This document shows, piece by piece, positions 36,465 to 44,866 of a stretch of DNA of 64,000 bases. Numbering within the stretch: the stretch's first letter is position 1; every line of letters begins with the position of its first letter. Below the pieces are notes generated by a model, which had not been told where the DNA came from, ran no database searches, and was given only the letters and a program-made list of their open reading frames with translations. Made by a program: the position numbers and the translations under genes. This DNA comes from G965218495 sp965262785. Its GTDB lineage: Bacteria; Bacteroidota; Rhodothermia; Rhodothermales; Bin80. The stretch covers positions 1,612,001-1,676,000 of the forward strand of contig OZ253559.1 of NCBI GenBank assembly GCA_965262785.1, read 5' to 3'.

Positions 36465-36881
36465 ATGGCAGCGAAGATCAAACCTAATACGCCAGAAATG
36501 GGGACACGGAAAACGTCCTTCAGCGATGATGAGCTGGAGTTTTTCCGGCAGATAATCCTCAAGAAGCGACAGGCTGCACACAACGATAAGCATCGGATGC
36601 AGCTCCAGATCCAAGATTCTCGAGAACAGGCCGCCAATGACTCGGCATATAGCCACCACATGGCGGACGCTGGAACGGATGCAATGGAGCGCGAGAAGCT
36701 GTATCTGATGATCGCCCGCCAGCAGAAATTCATTAACTACTTGGATCGCGCACTAGAGCGCATCGATAACAAGTCCTACGGCATCTGTAGAGTTACCGGC
36801 AAGGCCATCGCCAAAGAGCGTCTCATTGCGGTCCCCCACACGGAGCTATCCATAGAAGCCAAACAGCGGCAGAACAGGTAG
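36465..36881 (+). CDS. TraR/DksA-family protein with degenerate zinc finger
   Basis: A 138-residue protein: a basic N-terminus, a long coiled-coil hairpin (ELEFFRQIILKKRQAAHNDK ... RQQKFINYLDRALERIDN) and a DksA-type C-terminus YGICRVTGKAIAKERLIAVP. The four-cysteine zinc finger of DksA is reduced to a single cysteine, a known variant in Bacteroidota-type genomes. The family reaches into the RNA polymerase secondary channel to tune transcription; whether this variant does is unproven. It sits between ileS (20 nt) and lspA (20 nt). Confidence 0.85.
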   Translation: MAAKIKPNTPEMGTRKTSFSDDELEFFRQIILKKRQAAHNDKHRMQLQIQDSREQAANDSAYSHHMADAGTDAMEREKLYLMIARQQKFINYLDRALERIDNKSYGICRVTGKAIAKERLIAVPHTELSIEAKQRQNR

Positions 36882-36901
36882 GCACCAGATCTTACGTCTC
36901 T

Positions 36902-37507
36902 ATGCGGCTTTTGTGGGTTGCGCTTGGAGTGCTGGTTGTAGATCAGGCCACCAAGGTTGCCGTGCGCCTGAATATGACCGTGTCACCCCGACAGTCGTTC
37001 GGGGTGATTGGCGACTGGCTAAAGTTCACCTTCACCGAGAATCCCGGCATGGCCTTCGGTATCATGCCAGGGTCCACGGCTGTGGTCACCGCCTGCTCAA
37101 TCACCGCGACTATACTCATCGTCATCTATCTGCTACGCGTACGGTCTGGGTATGGGCCCTATACCATGTGTCTGACGCTTATCTTGGGCGGTGCCGTAGG
37201 CAACATTGTTGACCGCCTGTTTTACGGCATGATTTTCGACTATGCGCCTTTCTTTCAGGGGCGTGTAGTGGACTTTATCCACTTCAACCTCTGGAGCGGT
37301 CTCGTGCCTGAAAGCGTACCGCTCATTGGAGGGCAGTACTTGGCGCTGTTCCCCATCTTCAACGTCGCCGACATTGCAATCTGCGTGGGCGTGGTGGGAA
37401 TTCTGGTGTTTCAGAAGCGATTTCACAGTCAGATGCATGCGGGGTCTAGTACCGTGCTTGGGCCCGGTCCGCAGGAGCCGGTGGCATACGCAGGCGAGGA
37501 GGGCTAG
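36902..37507 (+). CDS. lspA: Lipoprotein signal peptidase
   Basis: A 201-residue inner-membrane protein with four hydrophobic helices. The two catalytic aspartates are in GGAVGNIVDRLFYG and FNVADIAICVGVV, and the substrate-contact motif FTENPGMAFGI is present. It cleaves the signal peptide of lipoproteins after lipidation. It carries a hydrophilic C-terminal tail of about 25 residues and the loop before the second Asp is extended, as in FCB homologues. Last gene of ileS-traR/dksA-lspA; mobile DNA begins immediately after its stop. Confidence 0.93.
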   Translation: MRLLWVALGVLVVDQATKVAVRLNMTVSPRQSFGVIGDWLKFTFTENPGMAFGIMPGSTAVVTACSITATILIVIYLLRVRSGYGPYTMCLTLILGGAVGNIVDRLFYGMIFDYAPFFQGRVVDFIHFNLWSGLVPESVPLIGGQYLALFPIFNVADIAICVGVVGILVFQKRFHSQMHAGSSTVLGPGPQEPVAYAGEEG

Positions 37508-38004
37508 CGCTGTTCAGCACTTATCTTCACAAGGGGCACGCCCGCTGCGGAAGGAGGTCTGCTCGTGCTGGGGCACACAGATACCGCCTTTGCTCGCGGT
37601 GCTTCAAGGAGCAACTCTGCTGGCAGAGGAAGTTTGAGACGGCGTTCAGTGTTTTTCGATCCACGCAGCGTGAGGTCGTGAGGTGCTGGCCGAGAATTCC
37701 CGATCAGCCGTGCTGCATTGATAATCCCGTCGTCCTCTTTGGCGGGATCCACGTTCTTGGGCCGCACGTAACGAATCACCCTGCCGCTGTACGGAATCTA
37801 TTCCAGCACCTCGGTCACTTCTTCGCCGACCCAGGTCAAGCGAGAAACACCTCCCTCGGGCTCAATCGTGATTACTATGCGAGGCAGATAGGAGGGCAGA
37901 GGCTGACGTGGCACGACACGATTCGAAGCGGGCACTTTCTGTACCAGAGTATAAGTCGAGCGCTGTTCAGGGGTCTTTGTGGGCTGATGAACAAAATTAG
38001 TCAA
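37504..38004 (-). pseudogene. IS66-family TnpC transposase remnant with an in-frame stop
   Basis: On the minus strand one frame reads VPRQPLPSYLPRIVITIEP, GEEVTEVLE, then TAG (37799-37801), then IPYSGRVIRYVRPKNVDP with no frame change. This is the N-terminal region of IS66 TnpC proteins, where LPRxxxxIxPE and GEEVTExLxYxPxxxxVxRxVRPK are typical; the TAG replaces the expected Tyr codon. The cysteines of the usual zinc motif are absent and the catalytic DDE part is missing. The upstream end is cut near 37993, where the 201-bp repeat begins, and the rest degenerates toward lspA. Confidence 0.6.
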
Positions 38005-38194
38005 TTCCGTCCAGCGACAAAGTTCTTACCGGTTGGACGGCGTCTTATCAGGCGCATCCCGGGTAGTCCAGATGCGCAGAAACGCATTCAGCTCGGCCCT
38101 CTGTGCCAATAAGAAGTGAGACAGTTCAATACATTAATAGTGTAGCCGCGTTGGGGTTCAAGCGGCAGGGCTGGTCAGGCGATTTTGCTTAACC
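37994..38194. repeat. 201-bp direct repeat, left copy (target duplication of the IS1634-family element)
   Basis: This stretch from AAATTAGTCAATTCC to TTTTGCTTAACC recurs in the same orientation at 44006-44206. By base-by-base reading the copies look identical over 201 nt. The two copies sit exactly outside the inverted repeats of the mobile element at 38195-44005. IS1634-family elements are known for very long, variable target duplications, which explains the repeat. Confidence 0.85.
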
Positions 38195-38274
38195 CCGACT
38201 TCCGCGGTTTCGCCGAGGGAGGGGCTCCGCCGCCAGCCAAGATGAGGCGCTGAATCGATCATTGGTCGATTCAT

Positions 38275-40373
38275 CCTGACGGAAGTTTGTCACTTTTGCC
38301 GAGGGACGAGGTGTGGGCACGGTTAAAATAGGCGACTTTAACTCGATTATCATCTAGTACTCATAGGGTTTATAACCGTTATTATTGATGAAGTCTGTTG
38401 TAGTGCTATTTTAGTGTTATTCATCAATACTTCACACAGGCAACGCCCCCACCCGCTATATTGGGCGCAGGCCAATACGACTGCGCCGTGTACATCCGCA
38501 GGAGAGTCTACAAGCTCAAAGATGCAACGCAACGCACCGGATACGGACTGCTCGAATGCCGACGTGTCAATGGCCAGCCCAATCAAAAAACCATCCTGAA
38601 CCTTGGACAGGACTTTGACATTGCCGAAGCCGACTGGCCCACCGTAACCAAGCGGGTTGAGCTGGCACTGCGCGGACAGCGCGCACTACCGCTGGAGGAT
38701 GAGAAGATCGAATGCGCCGTGGACGAGATCGTGCGCCGGCTGCGTGAGAAGGACTACGATGTGGACGCCGGACGCGACGACCGCGACGCCATCATTACCG
38801 ACGCAGTGCATCATCCGGATACACGCACGGTCGGCGGCGAGCGCGTATGCCTGCAAGCCTTGGAGCAACTCGGCTTCACGGCGCTGCTACGCGCGCTGGG
38901 CATGCGAGAAGATGCTATTCGCATGGCCCTGGTTCTGGTGGTTGGGCGCATGTTGTCGCCCGGAAGTGAGGCGCATACGTACCAGTGGATGATGAAGGCC
39001 TCCGCCATTTTGGAGCTGGTGCAGCTGGAGGCCCCGTGCGCAAGTACGCTGTACCGGGTAGGCGATCGGCTGTATGCGCTGCGCGAAGCGCTTATGGACG
39101 GACTCTATGGCAATGCGCAGCGGCTGTTGGGCTTTAGTGAGACGCTCATCTTGTATGATCTGACCAACACATTCTACACGGGTCGCAAGAAAGGCGCGCT
39201 CCTGGCGTATGGACGAAGCAAGGAAAAGCGATCGGATTGTCCGTTGGTGACGTTGGCCTTAATGCTGGACGCGTCCGGCTTTGTGCGTGGCGCAGCCGTC
39301 CTTGCTGGCAATGCCAGCGAACCAAAGACGCTTCAACAGGCCATGGAGCGGCTCAATGGCGCTCGTGCGACCGTCATCATGGACGCGGGCATAGCCACGC
39401 GCGCCAATGTGGCGTACTTGCGGTCGAAGGGACTGGATTGGATCTGTGTGCAGCGCACGCAGGCGCCGCCACCCCCTGAACGCGCGCCGGAGGAGTGCTG
39501 GAATACACAAAGCGGGGTCTCCATCAAAGCCTGGCGCCTGGAGCAGCAAGAGGGAACGCTGCAAGTCTACCTGCATAGCGAGGCACGCAAGGCCACCGGT
39601 GATCGCATACTGAACACCAGGCGCGCAAAGTTCGAGGCTGCGCTGAAAACCCTGCACGAGGGACTCTCCAAGCCCCGCTGCGTCAAGGAATACGACAAGG
39701 TGCAACGCAGACTCGGTCGCGAGCTCGAAAGGCATAAGCGCGTCTCGTACCAGTACAAGATCGATGTCTTGCGCAAAAAGGACAGTACGCACGCGAAGGC
39801 GGTCACCTTTACGCACCTGTCTGCGTTTGAGCAGCAGACGCAAGCATCGGGCGGCTACATCCTGCATACCAGCCACACGGACTGGTCTGCCTCGCAAATC
39901 GCACGCACATACTGGAAGCTTGCAGACATCGAGCGCACGTTTCGTTCGCTGAAGTCCGAGTTGGGCATGCGTCCCCTATACCACAGCAAGGATGAGCGCA
40001 TCCGGACACACATCTTCCTCTCGGTACTGGCCTATCAGGCGGTGCAACTCATTCGCACGAAGCTGAAGCAGTATGACCTCCACAGCAGCTGGACCACGCT
40101 GCAGTTTGAGCTGAACCGGTGGCACCGGATCACGACCGTATTGCCAACAGACCGGCGCTCCTGCATTCTGTTGAAGAAGGATGCAGACCAAGGTCCGCTC
40201 CAGCGCCAGATCGCCATGATTATGGGCCTCAAGCCTCACAACTACACCTACAAGGCGCACACAAAACGACCCTGAAATGGTAGTGCTATAGAAAAAGACA
40301 GTTTTCGTAAGTGACTGTCTGAAGGGTACTTACTGGCTCTTGGAAAAAATAAAGTGACAAAGTTCCGCTGAGG
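38275..40373 (+). mobile_element. Second IS1634-family insertion sequence (element 'B'), nested in element A
   Basis: The ends are inverted repeats: CCTGACGGAAGTTTGTCACT at 38275-38294 and, on the opposite strand from 40373, CCTCAGCGGAACTTTGTCAC. They agree at about 20 positions with one single-base gap. The CCTGAC start is shared with element A's right end, supporting one family. Length is 2099 bp and it contains one complete transposase gene. No target duplication could be found in the flanks, unlike element A. Confidence 0.7.
38488..40275 (+). CDS. IS1634-family transposase (element B)
   Basis: About 595 residues if translation starts at GTG 38488 (VYIRRRVYKLKD), the usual N-terminus of the family; the open frame extends to 38461 with a non-ATG codon. 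The DDE-type core is visible in LILYDLTNTFYTG (first Asp), ARATVIMDAGIATRANVAYL (second Asp) and the C-terminal YWKLADIERTFRSLKSELG (Glu). The last part, FLSVLAYQAVQLIRTKL, is typical of the IS4-superfamily C-terminus. The gene is intact and could be active, and it could act on element A ends only if the inverted repeats are close enough. Confidence 0.85.
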   Translation: MYIRRRVYKLKDATQRTGYGLLECRRVNGQPNQKTILNLGQDFDIAEADWPTVTKRVELALRGQRALPLEDEKIECAVDEIVRRLREKDYDVDAGRDDRDAIITDAVHHPDTRTVGGERVCLQALEQLGFTALLRALGMREDAIRMALVLVVGRMLSPGSEAHTYQWMMKASAILELVQLEAPCASTLYRVGDRLYALREALMDGLYGNAQRLLGFSETLILYDLTNTFYTGRKKGALLAYGRSKEKRSDCPLVTLALMLDASGFVRGAAVLAGNASEPKTLQQAMERLNGARATVIMDAGIATRANVAYLRSKGLDWICVQRTQAPPPPERAPEECWNTQSGVSIKAWRLEQQEGTLQVYLHSEARKATGDRILNTRRAKFEAALKTLHEGLSKPRCVKEYDKVQRRLGRELERHKRVSYQYKIDVLRKKDSTHAKAVTFTHLSAFEQQTQASGGYILHTSHTDWSASQIARTYWKLADIERTFRSLKSELGMRPLYHSKDERIRTHIFLSVLAYQAVQLIRTKLKQYDLHSSWTTLQFELNRWHRITTVLPTDRRSCILLKKDADQGPLQRQIAMIMGLKPHNYTYKAHTKRP

Positions 40374-40982
40374 TGTTCAGACTACGTGTGGATTAGCCGC
40401 ATTGGGGGCTTCATTGCCCGATTTGGGCCTCTTTTTGCGCTTTTCTAGGGCTAATCGATCCATTGTGGTACTCCTGGCGTGCGTTGATACACCAAGGGCG
40501 GTAGTGTGCAGTGTTGGATGTGACCCCCAAAACATGTACCAGGGCATCACGCGGGCCGTGTCGATTTGGGGAATGCTGATTTGTAGTGTTCAGTTCAAAT
40601 TGTCACTTGACATTGATGGGGGAGCTGATGTACCTTAGGGCGTAGCGATACTCGCAGCCATCCCGCGCTCAGCATGTTCGTCCGTACCGTCCGACGCAAG
40701 ACCACCCAGAACGTTAGCGTACAGATTGTCGAATCGACCCGCGTACCCGGCAAGGGACCGCGGCAGCGGATCGTCAAGCATATGGGCTCTGCTCCTGAAG
40801 GGCCGCTGCTGGAGGCGCTGGTGCGGTTGGCGCACCGGGCGAAGCTGCGGCTCCTGGAAGAGAGACAGCCTTCCTTGTTTCCTATAGATATTATAGAAGG
40901 GGCCGGAGAGGGGGCACAGGCTATTTTGCCTGTGAGGCGCAGGCGCCTGGACTTCATCCTTCTCCATAGACCTTACAACCCC

Positions 40983-42125
40983 ATGAACCACACCATAAGT
41001 GTCATCCCTTCTCAGAAGTCGGTCTTCGTCGGGCTGGACGTACATAGAGACACGATCGCGGCGTGCGTATACGATCCGGCTTCGAAGAGGGTCTGTCTTG
41101 AAGTGGAGCTGCCCAGCGACGACAGGGCCAAGCTGCGTAAGCTTATGGCCCGTATTCGTGGTTCCTTTGGCGAACCCCGGTGTTGTTACGAAGCGTCCTC
41201 GTGTGGCTACACGCTCTATAGAACGCTCAGTGACGACGGAGTCGCCTGCGCGGTCATTGCACCTTCGTCGATTCCACGGCGTGCCGGTGATCGAGTCAAG
41301 ACGGACCGTCGTGACGCGGAAAAGTTGGCCCGCTACTACGCGGCGGGCCTACTGACGGCGGTTCACATCCCCGATAAGGCGTTGCTTGCCGCCCGAACGC
41401 TGGTGCGCCGCCGGGTTACTCTGGTCGAAGATTTGACCCGCACCAAGCAGCGCTCCGTGCTCTTGCTGCAAAGCCGCGGGTATGTGTACCGGGCGGGCAA
41501 GAACTGGACGCAGAAATTCTGGCGGTGGCTGGAAGGCCTCGCGCTTGACCCCGTTGATGCGTGTACGCTGCAAAGCTTGTTGAACCAATGCCAGATGCTC
41601 GAAGCCCAGATCCGGGAGATAGAGCAACATATCGAAGAAGAGGCACAGAAGGCATGCTATCAGCGCACGGTGCAGGTATTGCAAGCCTTCCGTGGCATCG
41701 GGCTGTTTACAGCGATGCAGCTGACTTGTGAAATCGGTGACATTCGGCGTTTTGCACACCCGAAAGCACTGATGGCATATCTGGGATTGGTGCCCTCGGA
41801 GCATTCCTCCGGCCACCGCACCCGGCACGGCTCGATTACCAAGGCCGGTAACACCCATGCCCGCAAGGCTCTGGTCTCTGCGGCCTGGAAATATACCCAC
41901 TACCCCCGGCGTAGCCAGGCGCTGCACCAGCGCCAGCACCACTGCGCTGCGGAAGTGATTACCATCAGCTGGAAGGCTCAGCGGAGACTACACAAACGAT
42001 ACCGCAGCCTGATTCAGCGTAAAGCGCCCACGAAAGCCATCGTGGCCCTTGCGCGCGAACTCGTGGGCTTTCTCTGGGAAGCCATGCAGACGGTGCCGCC
42101 AACACCGGTGGCCCTTGCGGCCTAA
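40983..42125 (+). CDS. IS110-family DEDD transposase/recombinase
   Basis: A 380-residue protein from ATG 40983. The N-terminal RuvC-like DEDD domain shows VFVGLDVHRDTIAAC (Asp), RCCYEASSCGYTLYR (Glu) and DRVKTDRRDAEKLARYY (two Asp). The C-terminal Tnp_20 domain shows LQAFRGIGLFTAMQLTCEIG and YLGLVPSEHSSG with the conserved serine, then GSITKAGNTHARKAL. In this family recombination is guided by a structured RNA from the noncoding end. The open frame extends upstream to 40674 only because it fuses in frame with the interrupted host transposase. Confidence 0.88.
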   Translation: MNHTISVIPSQKSVFVGLDVHRDTIAACVYDPASKRVCLEVELPSDDRAKLRKLMARIRGSFGEPRCCYEASSCGYTLYRTLSDDGVACAVIAPSSIPRRAGDRVKTDRRDAEKLARYYAAGLLTAVHIPDKALLAARTLVRRRVTLVEDLTRTKQRSVLLLQSRGYVYRAGKNWTQKFWRWLEGLALDPVDACTLQSLLNQCQMLEAQIREIEQHIEEEAQKACYQRTVQVLQAFRGIGLFTAMQLTCEIGDIRRFAHPKALMAYLGLVPSEHSSGHRTRHGSITKAGNTHARKALVSAAWKYTHYPRRSQALHQRQHHCAAEVITISWKAQRRLHKRYRSLIQRKAPTKAIVALARELVGFLWEAMQTVPPTPVALAA

Positions 42126-42150
42126 ACATGTCCGAAACGCTTCCGAGAAA

Positions 42151-42353
42151 AGCTATGGGAAAAGGGGCTCTGCGCACGGATGGAGAGTCCATGCCGGTAC
42201 TCTGCGATAGCCCTTGTGGCGAGCTCGCGAAGATAGATTATGGTAGCTCCCGACGAATTCAATATCAGGCGTTACGGTCGGCATTGCCGACCCAGCACGC
42301 GGACACCAGGTTGATAAGCCGTCGAAGATGCCAGGGCCCCTTTTCCGATAGCC
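42151..42353 (+). ncRNA. Candidate bridge-type noncoding RNA in the IS110 right end
   Basis: Between the transposase stop and the right boundary lies a 241-nt noncoding end. AGCTATGGGAAAAGGGGCTC (42151-42170, plus TG) is nearly complementary to CAGGGCCCCTTTTCCGATAG (42332-42351, plus CC): 19 of 22 positions, closing a domain of about 200 nt with 159 nt inside. Such size and position match the guide RNA-bearing end expected for IS1111-type elements, as I recall the literature. Guide loops were not resolved by eye, so function is inferred. Confidence 0.45.
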
Positions 42354-44005
42354 AGCTCATGAAGATTATGTGAACTTACCGCACACATATCACCGCCCCC
42401 TTGACCCGGCCCCTTCTACACCAGAGTATCTGGCCGAACGCGTGCAAGGGGCCCGCCATAGCAGCCAGAGCGACCAGCCGCTTCCCATACCCGATGCACG
42501 CAAGCTGGCGGAGAGCAAGCGTCTGACTATGGGCTTTCACGAGGTCTTCGGAGCGCTGTACGATCGGCTGGGCTTTCAGAAGGTCTTCGGGGCCCGCAAA
42601 AAGATGGCGGCGCGCCTGTTTCGTCAGGCCGTGCTGATGCGACTGGCCGCGCCGGGCTCCAGCAAGCGCGCGTGCTGCGACAAGCTTTCCAGGCACCATG
42701 GCGTGGAAGTGAACCCGGACAAGTTCTACCGCATGATGGACGCGGTCAATGACGACCGGATTGCGCGGCTGCAGTCGATCGTCTCGCATGAAGTGCGCGG
42801 ACTCTTGCAAGAGCGGGTGGATGTACTCTTTTTCGACGTAACCACGCTTTTCTTTGCCAGCGACAAGGCCGATGATCTTCGCAAGAAGGGATTCAGCAAA
42901 GACGGTAAGCCGCAGAAGGTGCAGGTCGTTCTGGCCTTGTTCCAGAGTGTGGAGGGGCTGCCGATAGGCTATGAGGTGTTTCCAGGTAGCACGACCGATG
43001 TGCGGACGCTGGGGCCGGCACTGAAGGCCCTGCGGGAGCGCTTTGAGATAGGCCGGGTGGTCTTGGTTGCGGACGCCGGGATGCTGAGCCAGGGCAACCT
43101 GGACCTGCTCGCCTCCCAGGGTTGGGACTGGGTGGTCGCGGCGCGCCTACGCAGCTTGCCACGCAGGATGGAGGCCGAGCTTTTCGAGTCCCAGGACTGG
43201 GTCGCGGTCAGCGAAGATATCAGCGTAACAGAATTGCAATTAAAGGGCCAGCGTCTGGTGTTGCGCCACAGCAAGAAGCGGGCGGCCAAGGATGTCCATG
43301 AACGTGATAGAATCGTAGAGAAGCTCAAGCGTAGCCTGAGGCAAGGCATCAAGGGAAGCGGCAAACGAGGTCGCTTTCTCAAGGTGGACCGCGATGCCGT
43401 GGAGCTGAACCAGGATGCCATTGACCGAGACGCATGCTTTGACGGGCTCCACGGCGTGTGGACCAGCCTGGATCGCGAAAGCCATCCAGCACAACACATC
43501 TATGCGTACTACGGGGAGCTGTGGCGCATCGAAGAGGGCTTTCGCGTGCTCAAGCACACCATGGCGACGCGGCCCATCTATCACTGGACCCCCAGCCGCG
43601 TCAAGGCCCACATCGCGATTTGCTTCGTCGCTTTTGCCTTGCTGCGCCTGCTGCGCTACCAGCACAACACCATGCATGCGGGCCAGGAGCCACTCAGCGA
43701 GGCCCGTATCCTGACAGAGCTGAGCGGCGCGCAAGTCTCCCTCATTACCGACACCAGTACGCTGAAGCAGTATCTGCTCGCCTCCCCCGCCACCGCAGCT
43801 CAGCGGACGCTCTACAGCGCAGCCGGACTAAAGTACCCCAGCAGGACCCGCGAGCTGGCCTCTCCCGACCCGCTCCCCTAAGAAGTCCAAATGCGATCGA
43901 GAGGAACCTCAAGGCTTCCCTCAAAATCGGCACGTGTAGTGTTCACTATTGTATGTTGATCAAGTATCACTCATACTATTTTACATCTAAACCGCGGAAG
44001 TCAGG

Positions 44006-44206
44006 AAATTAGTCAATTCCGTCCAGCGACAAAGTTCTTACCGGTTGGACGGCGTCTTATCAGGCGCATCCCGGGTAGTCCAGATGCGCAGAAACGCATT
44101 CAGCTCGGCCCTCTGTGCCAATAAGAAGTGAGACAGTTCAATACATTAATAGTGTAGCCGCGTTGGGGTTCAAGCGGCAGGGCTGGTCAGGCGATTTTGC
44201 TTAACC
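44006..44206. repeat. 201-bp direct repeat, right copy
   Basis: Same sequence and orientation as 37994-38194 and directly adjoining the right inverted repeat of element A. After it the sequence runs into the orfA gene of a second IS3-family element, so the original target was the noncoding DNA between the IS66 remnant and that element. Confidence 0.85.
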
Positions 44207-44232
44207 AATCCATCATTTTCCCCTATTCAATC

Positions 44233-44634
44233 ATGGAATCCGATTACCCTTCCAACACGACCGGCACTGCAGAGGTCCCGCCGACTGAGGTGGTGCGCAG
44301 GGCCAAGCGCCGCAGGTTCACTGCCAGTTACAAGATGCGCATTCTGCACGAGGCCGAACTCTGCAGTAAGCCTGGAGAGGTCGGTGCGCTTTTGCGTCGG
44401 GAAGGCCTTTATTCGTCTCATTTGGCCCAGTGGCGCAAGCAGCGCGAATATGGAGCGCTTTATGGTTCGACCAAGTCCGGGAAGGAACTTCTGGCCAAGG
44501 ACGAGGAGATTCGGCGGCTGCGCAAGGCGCTCAGTCAGTCTCGGCAGCAGCTTCAGAAGGCCGAGGCCATCATAGAGGTCCAAAAAAAAGTCTGCACGCT
44601 CTTTGGCATCAGCAGCGAGAGCGAGGCCGGGTAG
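44233..44634 (+). CDS. IS3-family transposase OrfA (second element)
   Basis: A 133-residue protein from ATG 44233 (MESDYPSNTTG). It has the IS3-type HTH region RRRFTASYKMRILHEAELC, GEVGALLRREGLYSSHLAQW and a C-terminal coiled coil (IRRLRKALSQSRQQLQKAEA). It is related to, but clearly different from, the orfA at 27179-27577. It is followed 2 nt later by an orfB that is cut short, so the element is not autonomous. Confidence 0.85.
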   Translation: MESDYPSNTTGTAEVPPTEVVRRAKRRRFTASYKMRILHEAELCSKPGEVGALLRREGLYSSHLAQWRKQREYGALYGSTKSGKELLAKDEEIRRLRKALSQSRQQLQKAEAIIEVQKKVCTLFGISSESEAG

Positions 44635-44636
44635 CG

Positions 44637-44866
44637 ATGAGGGAGATGGTCAAGGCATTGCGTCCGATTCTGGGTACGGTGGCGGCCTGCCGCCATGTGG
44701 GGATCTCTCGCGCCTCCTATAACAGGAGTCAGCGTGCGGCGCAGCAGCAGCCGAAGCGGCGTCGCCAGAGCAGACGGCGGTTGTCGGAAGCTCGCCGGGC
44801 GGAGATTCGTGCGATATTGAACGCAAAGCGTTTTGTGGACCTGCCGCCACGCCAGATCTGGTGGAA
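44637..44866 (+). pseudogene. IS3-family OrfB fragment (truncated)
   Basis: Starts with ATG 44637 and reads MREMVKALRPILGTVAACRH, VGISRASYNRS and RRAEIRAILNAKRFVDLPPR: the N-terminal helix-turn-helix region of IS3 OrfB. After QIW the match to OrfB ends abruptly near 44866 and the rve integrase domain with its DDE residues is missing. The frame continues to 45266 with unrelated sequence. A deletion or a later insertion has removed the rest of the element. Confidence 0.7.

Larger units (their letters stand above)
40890..42366 (+). mobile_element. IS110-family (IS1111-like) insertion sequence
   Basis: Boundaries were deduced from the host gene: GAT precedes the element at 40887-40889 and GAT also ends it at 42364-42366, after which the host frame resumes with TAT. 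Length 1477 bp is normal for IS110 elements. There is no simple target duplication beyond these 3 nt, as expected for the family. A subterminal motif, GAAGGGGCC near the left end and GGCCCCTTTTCC near the right end, is inverted, as in the IS1111 subgroup. The left noncoding end is 93 nt and the right one 241 nt. Confidence 0.75.
40674..43881 (+). pseudogene. IS1634-family transposase of element A, split by an IS110-like insertion
   Basis: The N-terminal part (40674-40889: MFVRTVRRKTTQNVSVQIVE ... RQPSLFPID) and the C-terminal part (42367-43881: YVNLPHTYHRPLDP onward) are in the same frame once the 1477-bp insertion is removed, giving a 576-residue protein. The C-terminal part has the DDE-like core: VLFFDVTTLFFAS (Asp), VLVADAGMLSQGNLDLL (Asp) and YGELWRIEEGFRVLKHTM (Glu). 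Today the left part fuses in frame with the IS110 transposase (483-codon open frame) and the right part could only start at an internal GTG (42370). Inactive unless the insert leaves precisely. Confidence 0.8.
38195..44005 (+). mobile_element. IS1634-family insertion sequence (host element 'A'), itself interrupted by two other elements
   Basis: Terminal inverted repeats are CCGACTTCCGCGGTTT at 38195-38210 and, on the other strand, CCTGACTTCCGCGGTTT at 44005-43989; they match except for one base. The transposase gene 40674-43881 reaches close to the right end. Inside lie an IS1634-like element (38275-40373) and an IS110-like element (40890-42366); subtracting both leaves about 2.24 kb, the expected size for this family. 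It is flanked by the 201-bp repeats, so the outer element was inserted as one unit and nested insertions followed, or came with it. Confidence 0.75.

Noticed and set aside
40674..42125. 483-codon ORF as a single novel transposase
   Set aside because: Its first 72 codons are the N-terminus of an IS1634-type transposase and the rest is an IS110 recombinase; the join is an insertion boundary, not an evolved fusion.
38398..43945. Short direct repeats GTAGTG(C/T)T near the transposase genes (about 38399, 40281, 40585 and 43937)
   Set aside because: They are too short and all in direct orientation, not at the element ends defined by the inverted repeats; likely chance.
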